From NCBI GenBank assembly GCA_035551355.1, contig DASZNF010000017.1, positions 62,001 through 126,000 of the forward strand: a DNA stretch of 64,000 nt, in the 5' to 3' direction. The translations under genes and the position numbers were made by a program. Each line of letters begins with the position of its first letter. The first letter of the stretch is position 1. A model generated the notes under the pieces. It was given only the letters and a program-made list of their open reading frames with translations, ran no database searches and was not told where the DNA came from. Source of the stretch: DATATV01 sp035551355 (GTDB lineage: Bacteria > Actinomycetota > Actinomycetes > Mycobacteriales > Pseudonocardiaceae). Shown piece after piece: positions 25,318 through 34,466 of this stretch.

Positions 25318-26521
25318 GTGGCCCCAGGCCACTCGGGCCGAGCGGGTGTTGCGCCGGGCGTCGATCATCCTGGCCGTTCTGGTGGCCCTGATCGCCGTGC
25401 TGTGCTGGCTCACGGGGCGGCCGCTCGGCTTGGACTCCGGGGTGTACCGCGCGGGTGCGCTGGCCGTGCTGCACGGCCAGCCGCTGTATGCGCCGCTGCA
25501 TTCTCTGCCGGCGTGGGCGATCGGGATGCCGTTCACCTATCCCCCGCCGGCCGCACTGCTGTTCGCGCCGCTGGCCTGGCTGCCAGCGCAACTGTTCTGG
25601 GGCGCGCTCGCCGTGGCCTCGATCCTGGTCCTCGGCGCGGTGCTGGCCGCCGGCCTCGGCCCTGCCGCGGACCGCTGGCCGCGGCTGGGCATCCTGGCGG
25701 TCGGCGCCGGAACGCTTGTGCTGGAACCGGTGTGGCGCGGGATCGGCTTCGGTCAGATCGATGCCTTGCTGATGGCCTTGGTGGTGCTGGACGTCCTCGT
25801 GCTGCCGCCGTCGCCGAGGCGCGGTGTGCTGGTCGGAGTCGCGGCGGCGATCAAACTGACCCCGCTGATTTTCGTGCTGCACCTGTTCATCACCGGACGT
25901 CGGGCCGACGCACTCCGGGCACTGTGGACATTCGTCGGACTCGGCGCGCTGAGCCTGATTCTGCTGCCCACCGACTCGATTCGGTACTGGACCACACAGG
26001 TGCTCGGTGGCCCACTGTTCAGCACGAATCCGGCGACGTCCAGCACCCAGGTCGCCAACCAGTCGTTGAACGGCTTGCTCCAACGGGTTTCGGGCCGGGC
26101 CGGCTGGGCCCTTCCGGTCGCCGTCGGGCTCGGACTCGTGCTGCTCGCCGTGACCGTGCCGGTGATCCGTCGCCTGGCCGCCGACGGTGCGCGGCTACCG
26201 GCTTTGCTTGTCAGCGCGGGACTGGGACTGCTCATCAGCCCGATTTCCTGGACCCACCACTGGGTCTGGGTCGTCCCGCTGTTCGGACTGGTGGTGACCC
26301 GAGCGATGACCATCGGCCGGTTTTGTTGGCTGGCAACGTTCTTCGTCGTGTTCACCGGCTGGTTACAACTCGTCGTACCGCACGGCGACAATGCCGAGCT
26401 GCGGTGGTCGTTCGGTCAATCCGTTGTCGGAAATGCCTATCTGCTCGCCGCTCTCGTCGGCGTGACTTTGCTTGTGCGCCAGGGCATATCGCAACGCGAC
26501 CAGCCGGGTGGATCAGCGGCT
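25310..26521 (+). CDS. GT87-like polyprenyl-phosphate-mannosyltransferase, no in-frame stop at its natural end
   Basis: This integral membrane glycosyltransferase of the DUF2029/GT87 type uses polyprenyl-phosphate sugars. From GTG 25310, about 390 residues show roughly ten hydrophobic helices and the hallmark 'LDSGVYRAGALAVLHGQPLY' loop, followed by 'YPPPAALLFAPLAWLP', 'GFGQIDALLMALVVLD' and 'SPISWTHHWVWVVPLFGL'. Coding-like sequence ends near 26490, just before a perfect hairpin terminator, but the frame stays open to 27445, antisense to the permease gene. The given end is therefore approximate. Either the stop was lost, or a small indel near the end hides it: a TGA at 26521 is in the +2 frame. 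The start overlaps the FkbM stop. Confidence 0.7.
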
Positions 26522-26543
26522 GACGCTCGATCCACCCGGCTGG
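26500..26543. terminator. bidirectional hairpin between GT87-like gene and permease
   Basis: A perfect 15-bp inverted repeat (ccagccgggtggatc / gatccacccggctgg) has a 14-nt loop. It lies 8 bp from the stop codon of the minus-strand permease and at the expected 3' end of the plus-strand glycosyltransferase, which supports the view that the latter should end here. Confidence 0.85.
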
Positions 26544-26551
26544 TTCGGCGG

Positions 26552-27907
26552 TTACGCCCGGGCGTGCGCGGTGCCGCCCACCTTCGCGGCCTGGGCGCCC
26601 CGGTGCTCGCCCGGGTCGACCGGGTCCTTGAGCGTGACCGACAGCACCCCGACCAGCAGGTACAGCAGGCAGTACGCGATCGCCACGCCACCACCGCCGA
26701 ACACCGGGTACAGCGCGGTGACGATCACCGGGCCGATGAACGCGGCCCCGCCGGCGCCGGTGTTCAGGATGGCCAGGGCGGCGCCCTTGTCCTTGTGCTG
26801 CGCCATGGACGGCATCAACGCGGTCAGCGGCACGAACCCGGCGAGCACGATGCCGTAAACAACGCCGAACACGATGGCCACCGCGTAGCTACCGGAGGCG
26901 ATGGAACCGAAGTACCACAACGGAGTCGCGACGGCGCAGCCGACGCAACCGAACCAGGTCACCGTGCGCCGCCAGCCGAAGTGGTCGCCGAACACGCCGA
27001 AGAACAGGTTGGCCGCGATGTTGGCCGCGTAGGCGATGGTGGCCAGGCTGGCGATCTGCGCGGAGTCCAGGAAGCCGCCCTGGGCGTGCGGGGCGCCGAA
27101 GGTGAACGGGAACATCGCGAAGAAGCCGTACTCCGGGGCGGTGTTGACGATCCGCACCAGGAAACCGGCCATCATCCGCTTGTCCCGCCACAGGATGTCG
27201 ACGCCCTCGAACAACCGCTTGTAGCTGCGCGGATTCTCCACGGTCTCGTCCGCGATCGGTTGCAGGCCACTGGGATCGGTGACCGCGAAGCAGCCGATCA
27301 GCGCGCCGATCGCGACCAGCACCAGGGACAGCACCAGGGTGCCGTACAGGGTCAGGCCGAACACGCCGAGCGCGATCGCCGCGATGCCGGCGCCCAGGGT
27401 GGGCAGGCCGCCGGTGAACACGAACCAGAACCAGCCCGCGGCTGAACCGCGCATGCTCTGCTTGGCCAGGGTCTGCACCCAGACCAGGAAGCCGAAGGCG
27501 AACAGCGGATAGGCGAAGCCGCGGATGCCGTAGACGGTGATGATGAACGCGGCGTTCTTGGTGGGCAGGGCGCCGAACAGGAACACGCATTCGAACAGCA
27601 CCCACCACGCGCCGCCCAGCCACATCACCCGGCGCGGCCCCCAGATCGCGGACAGCGTGCCGGAGAACCACGAGGCGATCAGCACCGCGATGCCGTACAC
27701 GGTGACCGTGGCGAAGGAGGCTTCAGAGCCGACGAGACCGCCGCCGGCCGGGTCGGTGAGGTACTTGGTCAGGTAGGTGATCTCGACGCCGTCGCCGATC
27801 ATGAAGATCAGTACGGCGACGAAACCCCAGAACAGCTGCCGTGGGATGCCGATGCGTTCCATCCAGGAACCATCGCGGTCTTGGGTGGGATCCGTTGTCT
27901 GGCTCAT
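26552..27907 (-). CDS. MFS polyol permease, RbtT/DalT (alditol:H+ symporter) type
   Basis: This 451-residue major facilitator with 12 predicted transmembrane helices resembles the polyol permease family (ribitol and arabitol transporters RbtT and DalT). Features include 'FVAVLIFMIGDGVEITYLTK' near the N terminus, 'WGPRRVMWLGG' in the loop 2-3 region and 'FGDHFGWRRTVTWFG' in the equivalent loop of the second half. It is the first gene on the left side of the polyol locus and is transcribed away from the DeoR gene's promoter side, on the same strand as the regulator. Import of a polyol or related sugar into the cytoplasm is the likely role. Confidence 0.88.
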   Translation of the reverse strand: MSQTTDPTQDRDGSWMERIGIPRQLFWGFVAVLIFMIGDGVEITYLTKYLTDPAGGGLVGSEASFATVTVYGIAVLIASWFSGTLSAIWGPRRVMWLGGAWWVLFECVFLFGALPTKNAAFIITVYGIRGFAYPLFAFGFLVWVQTLAKQSMRGSAAGWFWFVFTGGLPTLGAGIAAIALGVFGLTLYGTLVLSLVLVAIGALIGCFAVTDPSGLQPIADETVENPRSYKRLFEGVDILWRDKRMMAGFLVRIVNTAPEYGFFAMFPFTFGAPHAQGGFLDSAQIASLATIAYAANIAANLFFGVFGDHFGWRRTVTWFGCVGCAVATPLWYFGSIASGSYAVAIVFGVVYGIVLAGFVPLTALMPSMAQHKDKGAALAILNTGAGGAAFIGPVIVTALYPVFGGGGVAIAYCLLYLLVGVLSVTLKDPVDPGEHRGAQAAKVGGTAHARA

Positions 27908-28038
27908 GCATTCGTCCTTGACTGCCGGTGCGCTGACACGACGGGCACCACCCGATCGTGGTGCGTCTTACGTGGTTGGCATCATCAGTCTTGACGAGAT
28001 ATATCGCAAGAGTTTTGGTTAATTTATCGTTTCAGAAG

Positions 28039-28818
28039 TTACGGACGGTCCGTTTCTACCAGTTCGACCTCGGTCCGCTCTCCCAGCGCGGCCAGCAGCT
28101 CCGGCTCGACCGGCCCGGTCAGCAGCACGTGGTCGAACGCCTCCACCCCGGCCAGCCGGTGCAGCGCGGTCCGGCCCACCTTGCTGGCGTCCATCAGCAG
28201 CACGTTGCGCGCACCCGCGGCGATCATCGCCCGCTTGACCATCACGATCTCCTGCTCCTGGTGGAAGGTGAGATCGGCGGTCATCCCCGAGGTCGACTGG
28301 AGGGCCAGGTCGACCGAGAAACCGGAGATCATCTCCTGCGCGGGCAGGCCGACGTAGGAGTCGTGGGTGCGGGAGTACTCGCCGCCGATGCCGATCAGCC
28401 GGATGTCCTCGGCCGTGCGTAGCACCTCGGTGGCCTGCCGGTAGTTGGTCACCACGGTCAGCGGCCCCACCTCGGGCAACAGCCGGGCCAGGGCCAGCAC
28501 CGTGGTCGAGTCGTCCAGCATCAGCGACATGCCGGGGCTGACGAACTTCAGCGCGGCCCGGGCCAGCGCCTGTTTGGCCGCGATGCTGGTGTGCAGCCGG
28601 AAGTCCGAACTGGACTCGAACACCGTGGACGGTTGCGCGGACACGCCACCGTGGTACTTGCGCAGGATTCCCTGGGTGGCCAGCTCGCCGATGTCGCGGT
28701 GCACGGTCATCAGGCTGACCCCGGTCAGCTCGGCCAGTTCGGCCGCGCTGGCGAAACCGTTGGCCACCACGTGGTCGACGATGGCCTGCTTGCGTTCCTG
28801 GCGCGTGGTGCTGCTCAT
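28039..28818 (-). CDS. DeoR/GlpR family transcriptional regulator
   Basis: This 259-residue sugar-sensing repressor has the DeoR helix-turn-helix 'SAAELAELTGVSLMTVHRDI' (about 23-42) and a C-terminal sugar-phosphate-sensing domain of the ribose-5-phosphate-isomerase-like fold (about 75-240), with 'MLDDSTTVLALARLLPE' and 'GIGGEYSRTHDSYVG'. Members respond to phosphorylated intermediates of the pathway they control. It lies between the permease and the divergent catabolic run, so it probably controls both. I could not define a convincing operator shared by the two gaps. Confidence 0.93.
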   Translation of the reverse strand: MSSTTRQERKQAIVDHVVANGFASAAELAELTGVSLMTVHRDIGELATQGILRKYHGGVSAQPSTVFESSSDFRLHTSIAAKQALARAALKFVSPGMSLMLDDSTTVLALARLLPEVGPLTVVTNYRQATEVLRTAEDIRLIGIGGEYSRTHDSYVGLPAQEMISGFSVDLALQSTSGMTADLTFHQEQEIVMVKRAMIAAGARNVLLMDASKVGRTALHRLAGVEAFDHVLLTGPVEPELLAALGERTEVELVETDRP

Positions 28819-28948
28819 GCGTTCATTTTGCCGTCCATCCCGGTCCGTCCCGGAGCTGACACCCGCGCCGGATCGGACAGTTTAATAGTGACAAGTAACA
28901 GTCAGGATGTTAACTTCGGAAACATCCGCTGCGCGAGGAGGAGCTTCC

Positions 28949-29632
28949 GTGGTCGAGTTTGCCGGCGTCGTTTTCGACATGGACGGGGTGCTTGTCGAGA
29001 GCGAACACCTGTGGGAAGAAGGCTGGGCCGCGTTCGCCGCCGCCCGGGGCGCGGACTGGACCGCGGTGCAGACCAAGGCCGTGCAGGGCATGAGCGCCCC
29101 GGAGTGGGCCCGCTACCTGGCCGAGTTCAGCAACGCCGAGGAGGGCGCCGAGGGCGCCGAACGGGACGTGGTGGCCAGCATGATAGCCGCGCTGGACGGC
29201 GGCCGGATCGAACTGCTGCCCGGCGCGTGGGAGATGGTCACCGACGCGGCCGCCCGGGTGCCCGTCGCGCTGGCGTCCTCGGCCGCCCGGCCACTGATCG
29301 ACGCCGTGCTCGACCGGCACGGCCTGACCGGCTACTTCGCCGCCACCGTGTCCAGCGCCGAGGTCCCGCGCGGCAAGCCCAGCCCGGACGTCTACCTGGC
29401 CGCGGCGGGCAAACTGAACGTGCCGCCCGGGCGCTGCCTGGCCGTTGAGGACTCCAGCAACGGCCTGCGCGCCGCCGCCGCGGCCGGGATGACCGTGATC
29501 GCCATCCCCAACTCCGCCTACCCACCGGCCCAGGACGCCCTGGACCAGGCCAGCCACGTGGCGGCCGATCACGCCGATGTGCGCCGCCACCTGCTGGCCG
29601 AACTGGACAACGACCGGACGGTGACCCGATGA
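28949..29632 (+). CDS. HAD-IA hydrolase, beta-phosphoglucomutase-like
   Basis: This 227-residue HAD enzyme is the first gene of the catabolic run. Motif I is 'VVFDMDGVLVESEHLW', motif II 'VALASSAARPLI', motif III Lys in 'PRGKPSPDVYL' and motif IV 'CLAVEDSSNGLRAA'. The GTG at 28949 follows a GAGGAGGAG site by 5 bases and is preferred to an upstream start at 28907, which would precede the ribosome site. It resembles sugar-phosphate phosphatases and beta-phosphoglucomutases. Its stop overlaps the dehydrogenase ATG (ATGA), so it is translationally coupled. A phosphatase upstream of three kinases is unusual; it may remove a toxic phosphorylated by-product. Confidence 0.9.
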   Translation: MVEFAGVVFDMDGVLVESEHLWEEGWAAFAAARGADWTAVQTKAVQGMSAPEWARYLAEFSNAEEGAEGAERDVVASMIAALDGGRIELLPGAWEMVTDAAARVPVALASSAARPLIDAVLDRHGLTGYFAATVSSAEVPRGKPSPDVYLAAAGKLNVPPGRCLAVEDSSNGLRAAAAAGMTVIAIPNSAYPPAQDALDQASHVAADHADVRRHLLAELDNDRTVTR

Positions 29633-30666
29633 CCACAGTGCTGGCGGCCGGCGACGAGTTCGTCGCGCCGGAACTGTTCGTCGAGGCGGTCAAGGCCGCC
29701 GTCGACGCCGAACTGACCTTCCGCACCCTGCGCTCGGGCTGGCCGATCGAACCGTTCGGCCCGGTCGGCGGCGTGGACGAGGCCAGCGGCACCGAGGACG
29801 AGGTGATCGCCGCGCTCGGCGACGCCGAGTGTGCGGTGACCCAGATGGCGCCGTTCACCGCGAAGGTGTTCGAATCCGCGCCCACGCTGCGCTTCGTCGG
29901 CGTGTGCCGCGGTGGCCCGGTCAACGTCGATCTGGCGGCCGCGACCACGGCCGGGGTGGTGGTCAGTTACGCGCCCGGACGCAACGCGGCGGCCGCCGCC
30001 GAGTTCGCCGTCGGCCTGATCCTGGCCGCGCTGCGCCGCATCCCGGCCGCGGACGCCGAACTGAAGGCCGGCACCTGGCGCGGCGACTACTACGCCTACG
30101 ACAACGCCGGCCTGGAGCTGGACGGCGCCACTGTCGGGCTGGTCGGCTACGGCGCGATCGGCGCCATCGTGGCCCGGGTGCTGCGCGCGTTCGGCGCCGA
30201 GGTTCTGGTCGCCGACCCCTACGTCGCCGCCGACCGGGCCGCCCAGGACGGGGTGGCGCTGGTCGAGCTGGACGAGTTGCTGCGGCGCAGTTCGCTTGTC
30301 AGCCTGCACGCTCGCCTGACCAGCGAGACCAAGCACCTGATCGACGCGGACAAGCTGGCGTTGCTGCCGCCCGGCGCGGTGCTGGTCAACTCCGCCCGCG
30401 GCGGCCTCCTGGACTACGGCCCGCTGCCGGACCTGCTGCGCTCCGGTCGGCTGGGCGGCCTGGCCCTGGACGTCTACGACGTCGAACCGCCGCCGCCGGA
30501 CTGGCCGCTGCACGGCGTGCCGAACGTGATCACCACCCCGCACCTGGCCGGCGCGACCCGGCAGACCGCGCATCGCGCGGCCGGCATCGTGGCCGGGGAA
30601 CTGGCCCGGTTCCTGGGCGGCGAACGCCCGCGGTTCGTGGCCAATCCCCAGGTCCTGGAGGGTTGA
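29629..30666 (+). CDS. D-isomer-specific 2-hydroxyacid dehydrogenase
   Basis: This 345-residue NAD(P)-dependent enzyme is of the phosphoglycerate-dehydrogenase-like family. The nucleotide-binding loop is 'VGLVGYGAIGAIVARVL' (about 166-182). The catalytic triad residues are recognisable: Arg in 'VNSARGGLLDY', Glu in 'DVYDVEPPPP', His in 'TTPHLAGATRQ'. The family reduces 2-oxoacids or oxidises 2-hydroxyacids. In a polyol locus it could act on a sugar-derived hydroxyacid or, as a divergent member, on a ketose or its phosphate. It overlaps the HAD gene by 4 bp and precedes the kinase by 3 bp. Confidence 0.9.
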   Translation: MTTVLAAGDEFVAPELFVEAVKAAVDAELTFRTLRSGWPIEPFGPVGGVDEASGTEDEVIAALGDAECAVTQMAPFTAKVFESAPTLRFVGVCRGGPVNVDLAAATTAGVVVSYAPGRNAAAAAEFAVGLILAALRRIPAADAELKAGTWRGDYYAYDNAGLELDGATVGLVGYGAIGAIVARVLRAFGAEVLVADPYVAADRAAQDGVALVELDELLRRSSLVSLHARLTSETKHLIDADKLALLPPGAVLVNSARGGLLDYGPLPDLLRSGRLGGLALDVYDVEPPPPDWPLHGVPNVITTPHLAGATRQTAHRAAGIVAGELARFLGGERPRFVANPQVLEG

Positions 30667-30669
30667 GGA

Positions 30670-32130
30670 ATGATCGTCGCGGTCGATATCGGCACCTCGG
30701 TCACCAAGGCCTGCCTGGTGGATCGCGCCGGCCGGGCCAGCTGCCAGTGCGAGGTGCGCAGCGAACTGCGGGTGCTGGAGGGCAACCGGATCGAACAGGA
30801 CCTCGACGAGGTCGTCGGCAGTGTGATCAGCGTGGTCCGTAAGGCGGTCGCGCAGGCCGGCGAGCCGATCGAGGCGCTCGCGCTGACCGGCCAGGGCGAC
30901 GGTCTGTGGCTGCGGGACGAGCAAGGCGCCGCGGTCGGCCCGATGATCTCCTGGATGGACGGCCGGGCCGCGCCCACCCTGGACGCGTGGAGCGCGGGCG
31001 AGCCCAGCGTGGCCCGCCAGGTGTTCGGGCGCACCGGTTCGGGCATGTTCCCCGGTTGCGCCGGCCCGCTGCTGGCCCACCTGGCCGAGCACGAACCGGA
31101 TCGGCTGGCCCGGGCCGCGGTCGCCGGTTACTGCGTGGACGCCGTGGTGCAGCGGCTGACCGGCGAGATCACCGTGGACGCCTCCGACGCCTCGCTGCCG
31201 TTCCTTGACGTGCCCGGCCGCCGCTATTCCGAGGCCGCCATCGAGGCCTGCGGCCTGTCCGGCTTCCGTCACCTGCTGGTCGAACCGGCCCCGCTGGACG
31301 CGTTGTTCGCGCTGCTGCCGGAGGCGGCGAAGCTGCTCGACCTGCCCGCCGGCCTGCCGGTCTCGGCCGGTCCGTTCGACCTGCCGGCCTGCGCGTTCGG
31401 CTCCGGCGCCACCCAGGCCGGCGACGGCAGCCTTGTCATCGGGACCACGCTGGGCTGCCAGGTGCTCACCGACGATGTGACCATCGATCCGGACGCCGAA
31501 CCGTCCGGCATGTGGCTGGCCACGCCGTTCGAAGGCCAGTACGTGCGGGTGATGCCGGCCATGGTCGGCACGGCCAGCCTCGATTGGCTGCTGCGCACCC
31601 TCGGCCTGGACGTGGCCGCCCTGCCCGCGCTGCTGGCCGAGTCGCCGCCGGGCGCCAACGGGGTGCGGGTGCTGCCGTTCCTGTCCCCCTCCGGCGAGCG
31701 CGCCCCGTTCGTGGACGCGCACGCCCGCGGCCAGTTCAGCGGCATCACGGTGGGCACCAGCCGGGCCGACCTGGTGCGGGCGCTGTGCGAGGCGGTCGCC
31801 TTCTCGGCGCGGCACTGCCTGGACACGCTCGGCGCGTCCGGCGAGATCTCGGCCTGCGGCGGCGGGGTTCGTTCCCCGCAGTGGCGGCAGATCTTCGCCG
31901 ACATCCTCGACGCCCCGCTGCATCTGCCCGAGGACACCGGCATCGGCGCCCGCGGCGCCGCGCTGCGCGCCCGGTACGCCCTTGGCGAGACCATCGACCG
32001 CGACCAGTGGCGCACCGGCCGCGACGTGGTCACCCCGGACAAGTCCACTGTGGACTATTACCGGTCCGCCTATCAGCGCTACCGGCAGTCGTTGTCGGCC
32101 GCCCGCACCGAATGGTCGGCCCATGTCTGA
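30670..32130 (+). CDS. FGGY family carbohydrate kinase, erythritol-kinase-like
   Basis: The 486-residue actin-fold sugar kinase has the N-terminal phosphate loop 'VAVDIGTSVTKACLVD' and then 'ALTGQGDGLWL' and 'ISWMDGRAAP', which resemble EryA (erythritol kinase) more than xylulokinase or glycerol kinase. The catalytic Asp is probably in 'SAGPFDLPACAFGSG'. The C-terminal FGGY-signature region has 'SACGGGVRSPQWRQIFADIL'. The likely reaction is ATP-dependent phosphorylation of a tetritol or related polyol. Its end overlaps the aldolase start by 8 bp (ATGTCTGA). Confidence 0.88.
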   Translation: MIVAVDIGTSVTKACLVDRAGRASCQCEVRSELRVLEGNRIEQDLDEVVGSVISVVRKAVAQAGEPIEALALTGQGDGLWLRDEQGAAVGPMISWMDGRAAPTLDAWSAGEPSVARQVFGRTGSGMFPGCAGPLLAHLAEHEPDRLARAAVAGYCVDAVVQRLTGEITVDASDASLPFLDVPGRRYSEAAIEACGLSGFRHLLVEPAPLDALFALLPEAAKLLDLPAGLPVSAGPFDLPACAFGSGATQAGDGSLVIGTTLGCQVLTDDVTIDPDAEPSGMWLATPFEGQYVRVMPAMVGTASLDWLLRTLGLDVAALPALLAESPPGANGVRVLPFLSPSGERAPFVDAHARGQFSGITVGTSRADLVRALCEAVAFSARHCLDTLGASGEISACGGGVRSPQWRQIFADILDAPLHLPEDTGIGARGAALRARYALGETIDRDQWRTGRDVVTPDKSTVDYYRSAYQRYRQSLSAARTEWSAHV

Positions 32131-32773
32131 TCTCGCCGCGGCACGCGCCGACGTGGTGGCCGCCGGTCTGCGCATGGTCGCCGACGGACTGGTGGTCGGC
32201 ACCTCCGGCAACATCTCGGTCCGGGTCGGCGACCGCATCGTGATCACGCCGACCGGCGTGCCCTATTCCGAGCTGGCGCCCGACCGGCTGCCCGTGGTCG
32301 ACCTCGGGGGCAACCAGCTCGCGCCCGGCCTCGCGCCCACCAGCGAACTTCCGCTGCACCTTGCCGCCTACCGGGCCCACCCGGAAGCCACCGCGGTCGT
32401 GCACACGCACGCCGTGCACGCGACCGCGGTGTCCACTCTGGTCGACACGGTGCCCAACATCCATTACGGCATCGCCGCGGCCGGCGGCGCGATCCGGGTC
32501 GCCCCGTACGCCACCTACGGCACGGTCGAACTGGCCGAAAACGCCACCCAGGCCCTGAAAGACCGCCGCGCCTGCCTGCTGGCCAACCACGGCACCATCA
32601 CGGTCGGGCCGTCCCTGGCGTCGGCCTACGACCTCACCCGGCAACTGGAGTGGGCCTGCCGGGTCTGGCTGACCGCGAGCGCGGCCGGCACCCCGAACCT
32701 GTTGCCGGACAACGAAATGGATCGCGTCGCGGCGAAACTGCGCAGCTACGGACAACCGGGAGGGAACCGATGA
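32123..32773 (+). CDS. class II aldolase/adducin family protein
   Basis: This 216-residue zinc-dependent aldolase resembles L-fuculose-1-phosphate aldolase and ribulose-phosphate 4-epimerase. 'GLVVGTSGNISVRVGDRIVI' gives the substrate phosphate-binding loop; 'SELPLHLAAYR' carries the catalytic Glu, 'VVHTHAVHATAVS' two zinc His, and 'CLLANHGTI' a third. Enzymes of this fold cleave ketose 1-phosphates to DHAP plus an aldehyde, or decarboxylate oxo-tetronate phosphates. The ATG at 32123 lies within the end of the kinase gene and begins MSDLAAARADVV. Confidence 0.9.
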   Translation: MSDLAAARADVVAAGLRMVADGLVVGTSGNISVRVGDRIVITPTGVPYSELAPDRLPVVDLGGNQLAPGLAPTSELPLHLAAYRAHPEATAVVHTHAVHATAVSTLVDTVPNIHYGIAAAGGAIRVAPYATYGTVELAENATQALKDRRACLLANHGTITVGPSLASAYDLTRQLEWACRVWLTASAAGTPNLLPDNEMDRVAAKLRSYGQPGGNR

Positions 32774-34464
32774 CCAAGGTGTTCGACGACCCGGCCCGCT
32801 ACGCCGAGGACATGCTCGCCGGGTTCGCCGCCGCGCACCCCCGGCACGTGCGGGCCGTGCCCGGCGGCGTGGTCCGCGCGGCCCCGGCGGCGCCCGGCAC
32901 GGTCGCGGTGCTCACCGGCGGCGGTTCCGGTCACTATCCCGCGTTCTGCGGCGTGGTCGGTCCTGGCTTCGCCGGCGGTTCGGTGGTGGGCAACGTGTTC
33001 ACCTCGCCGTCGGCCGCGCAGGCCCATTCGGTCGCGGTCGAGGCCGAGCGGGGCGGCGGCGTGCTGTACCTGTTCGGCAACTACGCCGGGGACGTGCTCA
33101 ACTTCGGCCTGGCCGCCCGGCAACTCACCGACGAGGGCATTCCGGCCCGGATCTTCGCGGTCACCGACGACGTGGCCAGCGCCGGGCCGGACGAGATCGA
33201 CAAGCGGCGCGGTATCGCCGGTGGCTTCGTGGTGTTCAAGGCCGCATCGGCCGCCGCCGAGCGGGGCCGGTCGCTGGACGAGGTGTACGCGGCCGCGCAG
33301 CACGCCAACGACCGCACCCGCAGTCTCGGCGTCGCCTTCGCCGGGTGCACCCTGCCCGGACAGGCCGAGCCGCTGTTCACCGTGCCGGCCGGGCAGATGG
33401 GTCTGGGACTGGGCATCCACGGCGAGCCGGGGGTGTCCGAGAGCGACTTGCCGACCGCCTCAGAACTGGCCGCCACCCTGGTCGACGGCCTGCTCGCGGA
33501 GGCGCCACCGGGCGCCGGTGCCCGGGTGACCGCGATCCTCAACGGGCTGGGCGCCACCAAGTACGAGGAGCTCTACCTGCTCTGGCACCGGGTTTCCCGG
33601 CTGCTGGCCGCGGCCGGGGTCGAGGTGGTCGAGCCGGAGGTCGGCGAGCTGGTCACCAGCCTGGACATGGCCGGTTGCTCGCTGACCCTGAGCTGGCTGG
33701 ACGACGAGCTGGCCGACCTGTGGGCCGCCCCGGCCGACACCCCGGCCTACCGCAAGGGCACCCCCATCCCGGTCGCCCGCACCACCTCCCACCAGCCCCG
33801 GGCCACTCGCCGCAGCACGCAACGCCCGTCGGCGACCGGCGACGCGGTCGCGGTCAGCGCGCTGATCATCGACCGGCTCCGCGTCGCCAGGACCGTGCTG
33901 CACGAGCACGCCGACGAACTGGGCAAGCTGGACGCGGTGGCCGGGGACGGCGACCACGGGCGCGGCATGACCAAGGGCGTGGACGCCGCCCTGGCCGCGG
34001 CGTCGGAGGCGGCGACCGCCACTCCCGGCGCGTTGCTCGCGGCAGCCGGAGACGCCTGGGCCGCAGAGGCCGGCGGCACCTCGGGTGCGTTGTGGGGCGC
34101 CGGATTGCGCGCCCTTGGCTCCGGCCTGCCCGGCGACCGTGCGCCGGCACCGTCCGAAGTGGCCAGTGCGACGCGGTCCGCGCTGACCACCATCCAGACC
34201 CTCGGCAAGGCCGCCCCCGGCGACAAGACCCTGCTGGACGCGCTGGTCCCGTTCGTCACCGCATTCGCCCGGGACGCGGAAACCGGGCTGAGCACGGCAC
34301 TGACCACAGCCGCCTTGGCAGCGCAGCAGGCGGCCGAGGCGACCGCGCGATTGCGGCCGAAGATCGGCCGGGCCCGGCCGCTGGCCGAGCGCAGCCTCGG
34401 CACCCCCGACCCGGGCGCGGTCTCGCTGGCCCTGGTGTTGCGCGCGATCGCGGAGAAGGAGTAG
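32770..34464 (+). CDS. ATP-type dihydroxyacetone/erythrulose kinase (DhaK-DhaL fusion)
   Basis: The 564 residues join a DhaK domain (about 1-330) to a DhaL domain (about 365-560) through a basic, flexible linker, the layout of single-chain ATP-dependent DAK kinases. His217 in 'GIHGEPG' is the residue that binds the carbonyl substrate covalently, and 'TGGGSGHYPAF' forms its pocket. DhaL has the metal/ADP motif 'VAGDGDHGRGM'. In Mycobacterium smegmatis, related kinases act on D- or L-erythrulose and work with an RpiB-type isomerase, as found next door here. The ATG overlaps the aldolase stop (ATGA) and follows GGGAGG. Confidence 0.93.
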   Translation: MTKVFDDPARYAEDMLAGFAAAHPRHVRAVPGGVVRAAPAAPGTVAVLTGGGSGHYPAFCGVVGPGFAGGSVVGNVFTSPSAAQAHSVAVEAERGGGVLYLFGNYAGDVLNFGLAARQLTDEGIPARIFAVTDDVASAGPDEIDKRRGIAGGFVVFKAASAAAERGRSLDEVYAAAQHANDRTRSLGVAFAGCTLPGQAEPLFTVPAGQMGLGLGIHGEPGVSESDLPTASELAATLVDGLLAEAPPGAGARVTAILNGLGATKYEELYLLWHRVSRLLAAAGVEVVEPEVGELVTSLDMAGCSLTLSWLDDELADLWAAPADTPAYRKGTPIPVARTTSHQPRATRRSTQRPSATGDAVAVSALIIDRLRVARTVLHEHADELGKLDAVAGDGDHGRGMTKGVDAALAAASEAATATPGALLAAAGDAWAAEAGGTSGALWGAGLRALGSGLPGDRAPAPSEVASATRSALTTIQTLGKAAPGDKTLLDALVPFVTAFARDAETGLSTALTTAALAAQQAAEATARLRPKIGRARPLAERSLGTPDPGAVSLALVLRAIAEKE

Positions 34465-34466
34465 CG

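Noticed and set aside
27998..28005. gatatatc palindrome as DeoR operator
   Set aside because: Only 8 bp with asymmetric flanks, and no matching copy in the gap before the catabolic run.
29569..32247. Long minus-strand open frame across the polyol operon
   Set aside because: Antisense to well-supported dehydrogenase and kinase genes; composition is that of a shadow frame.
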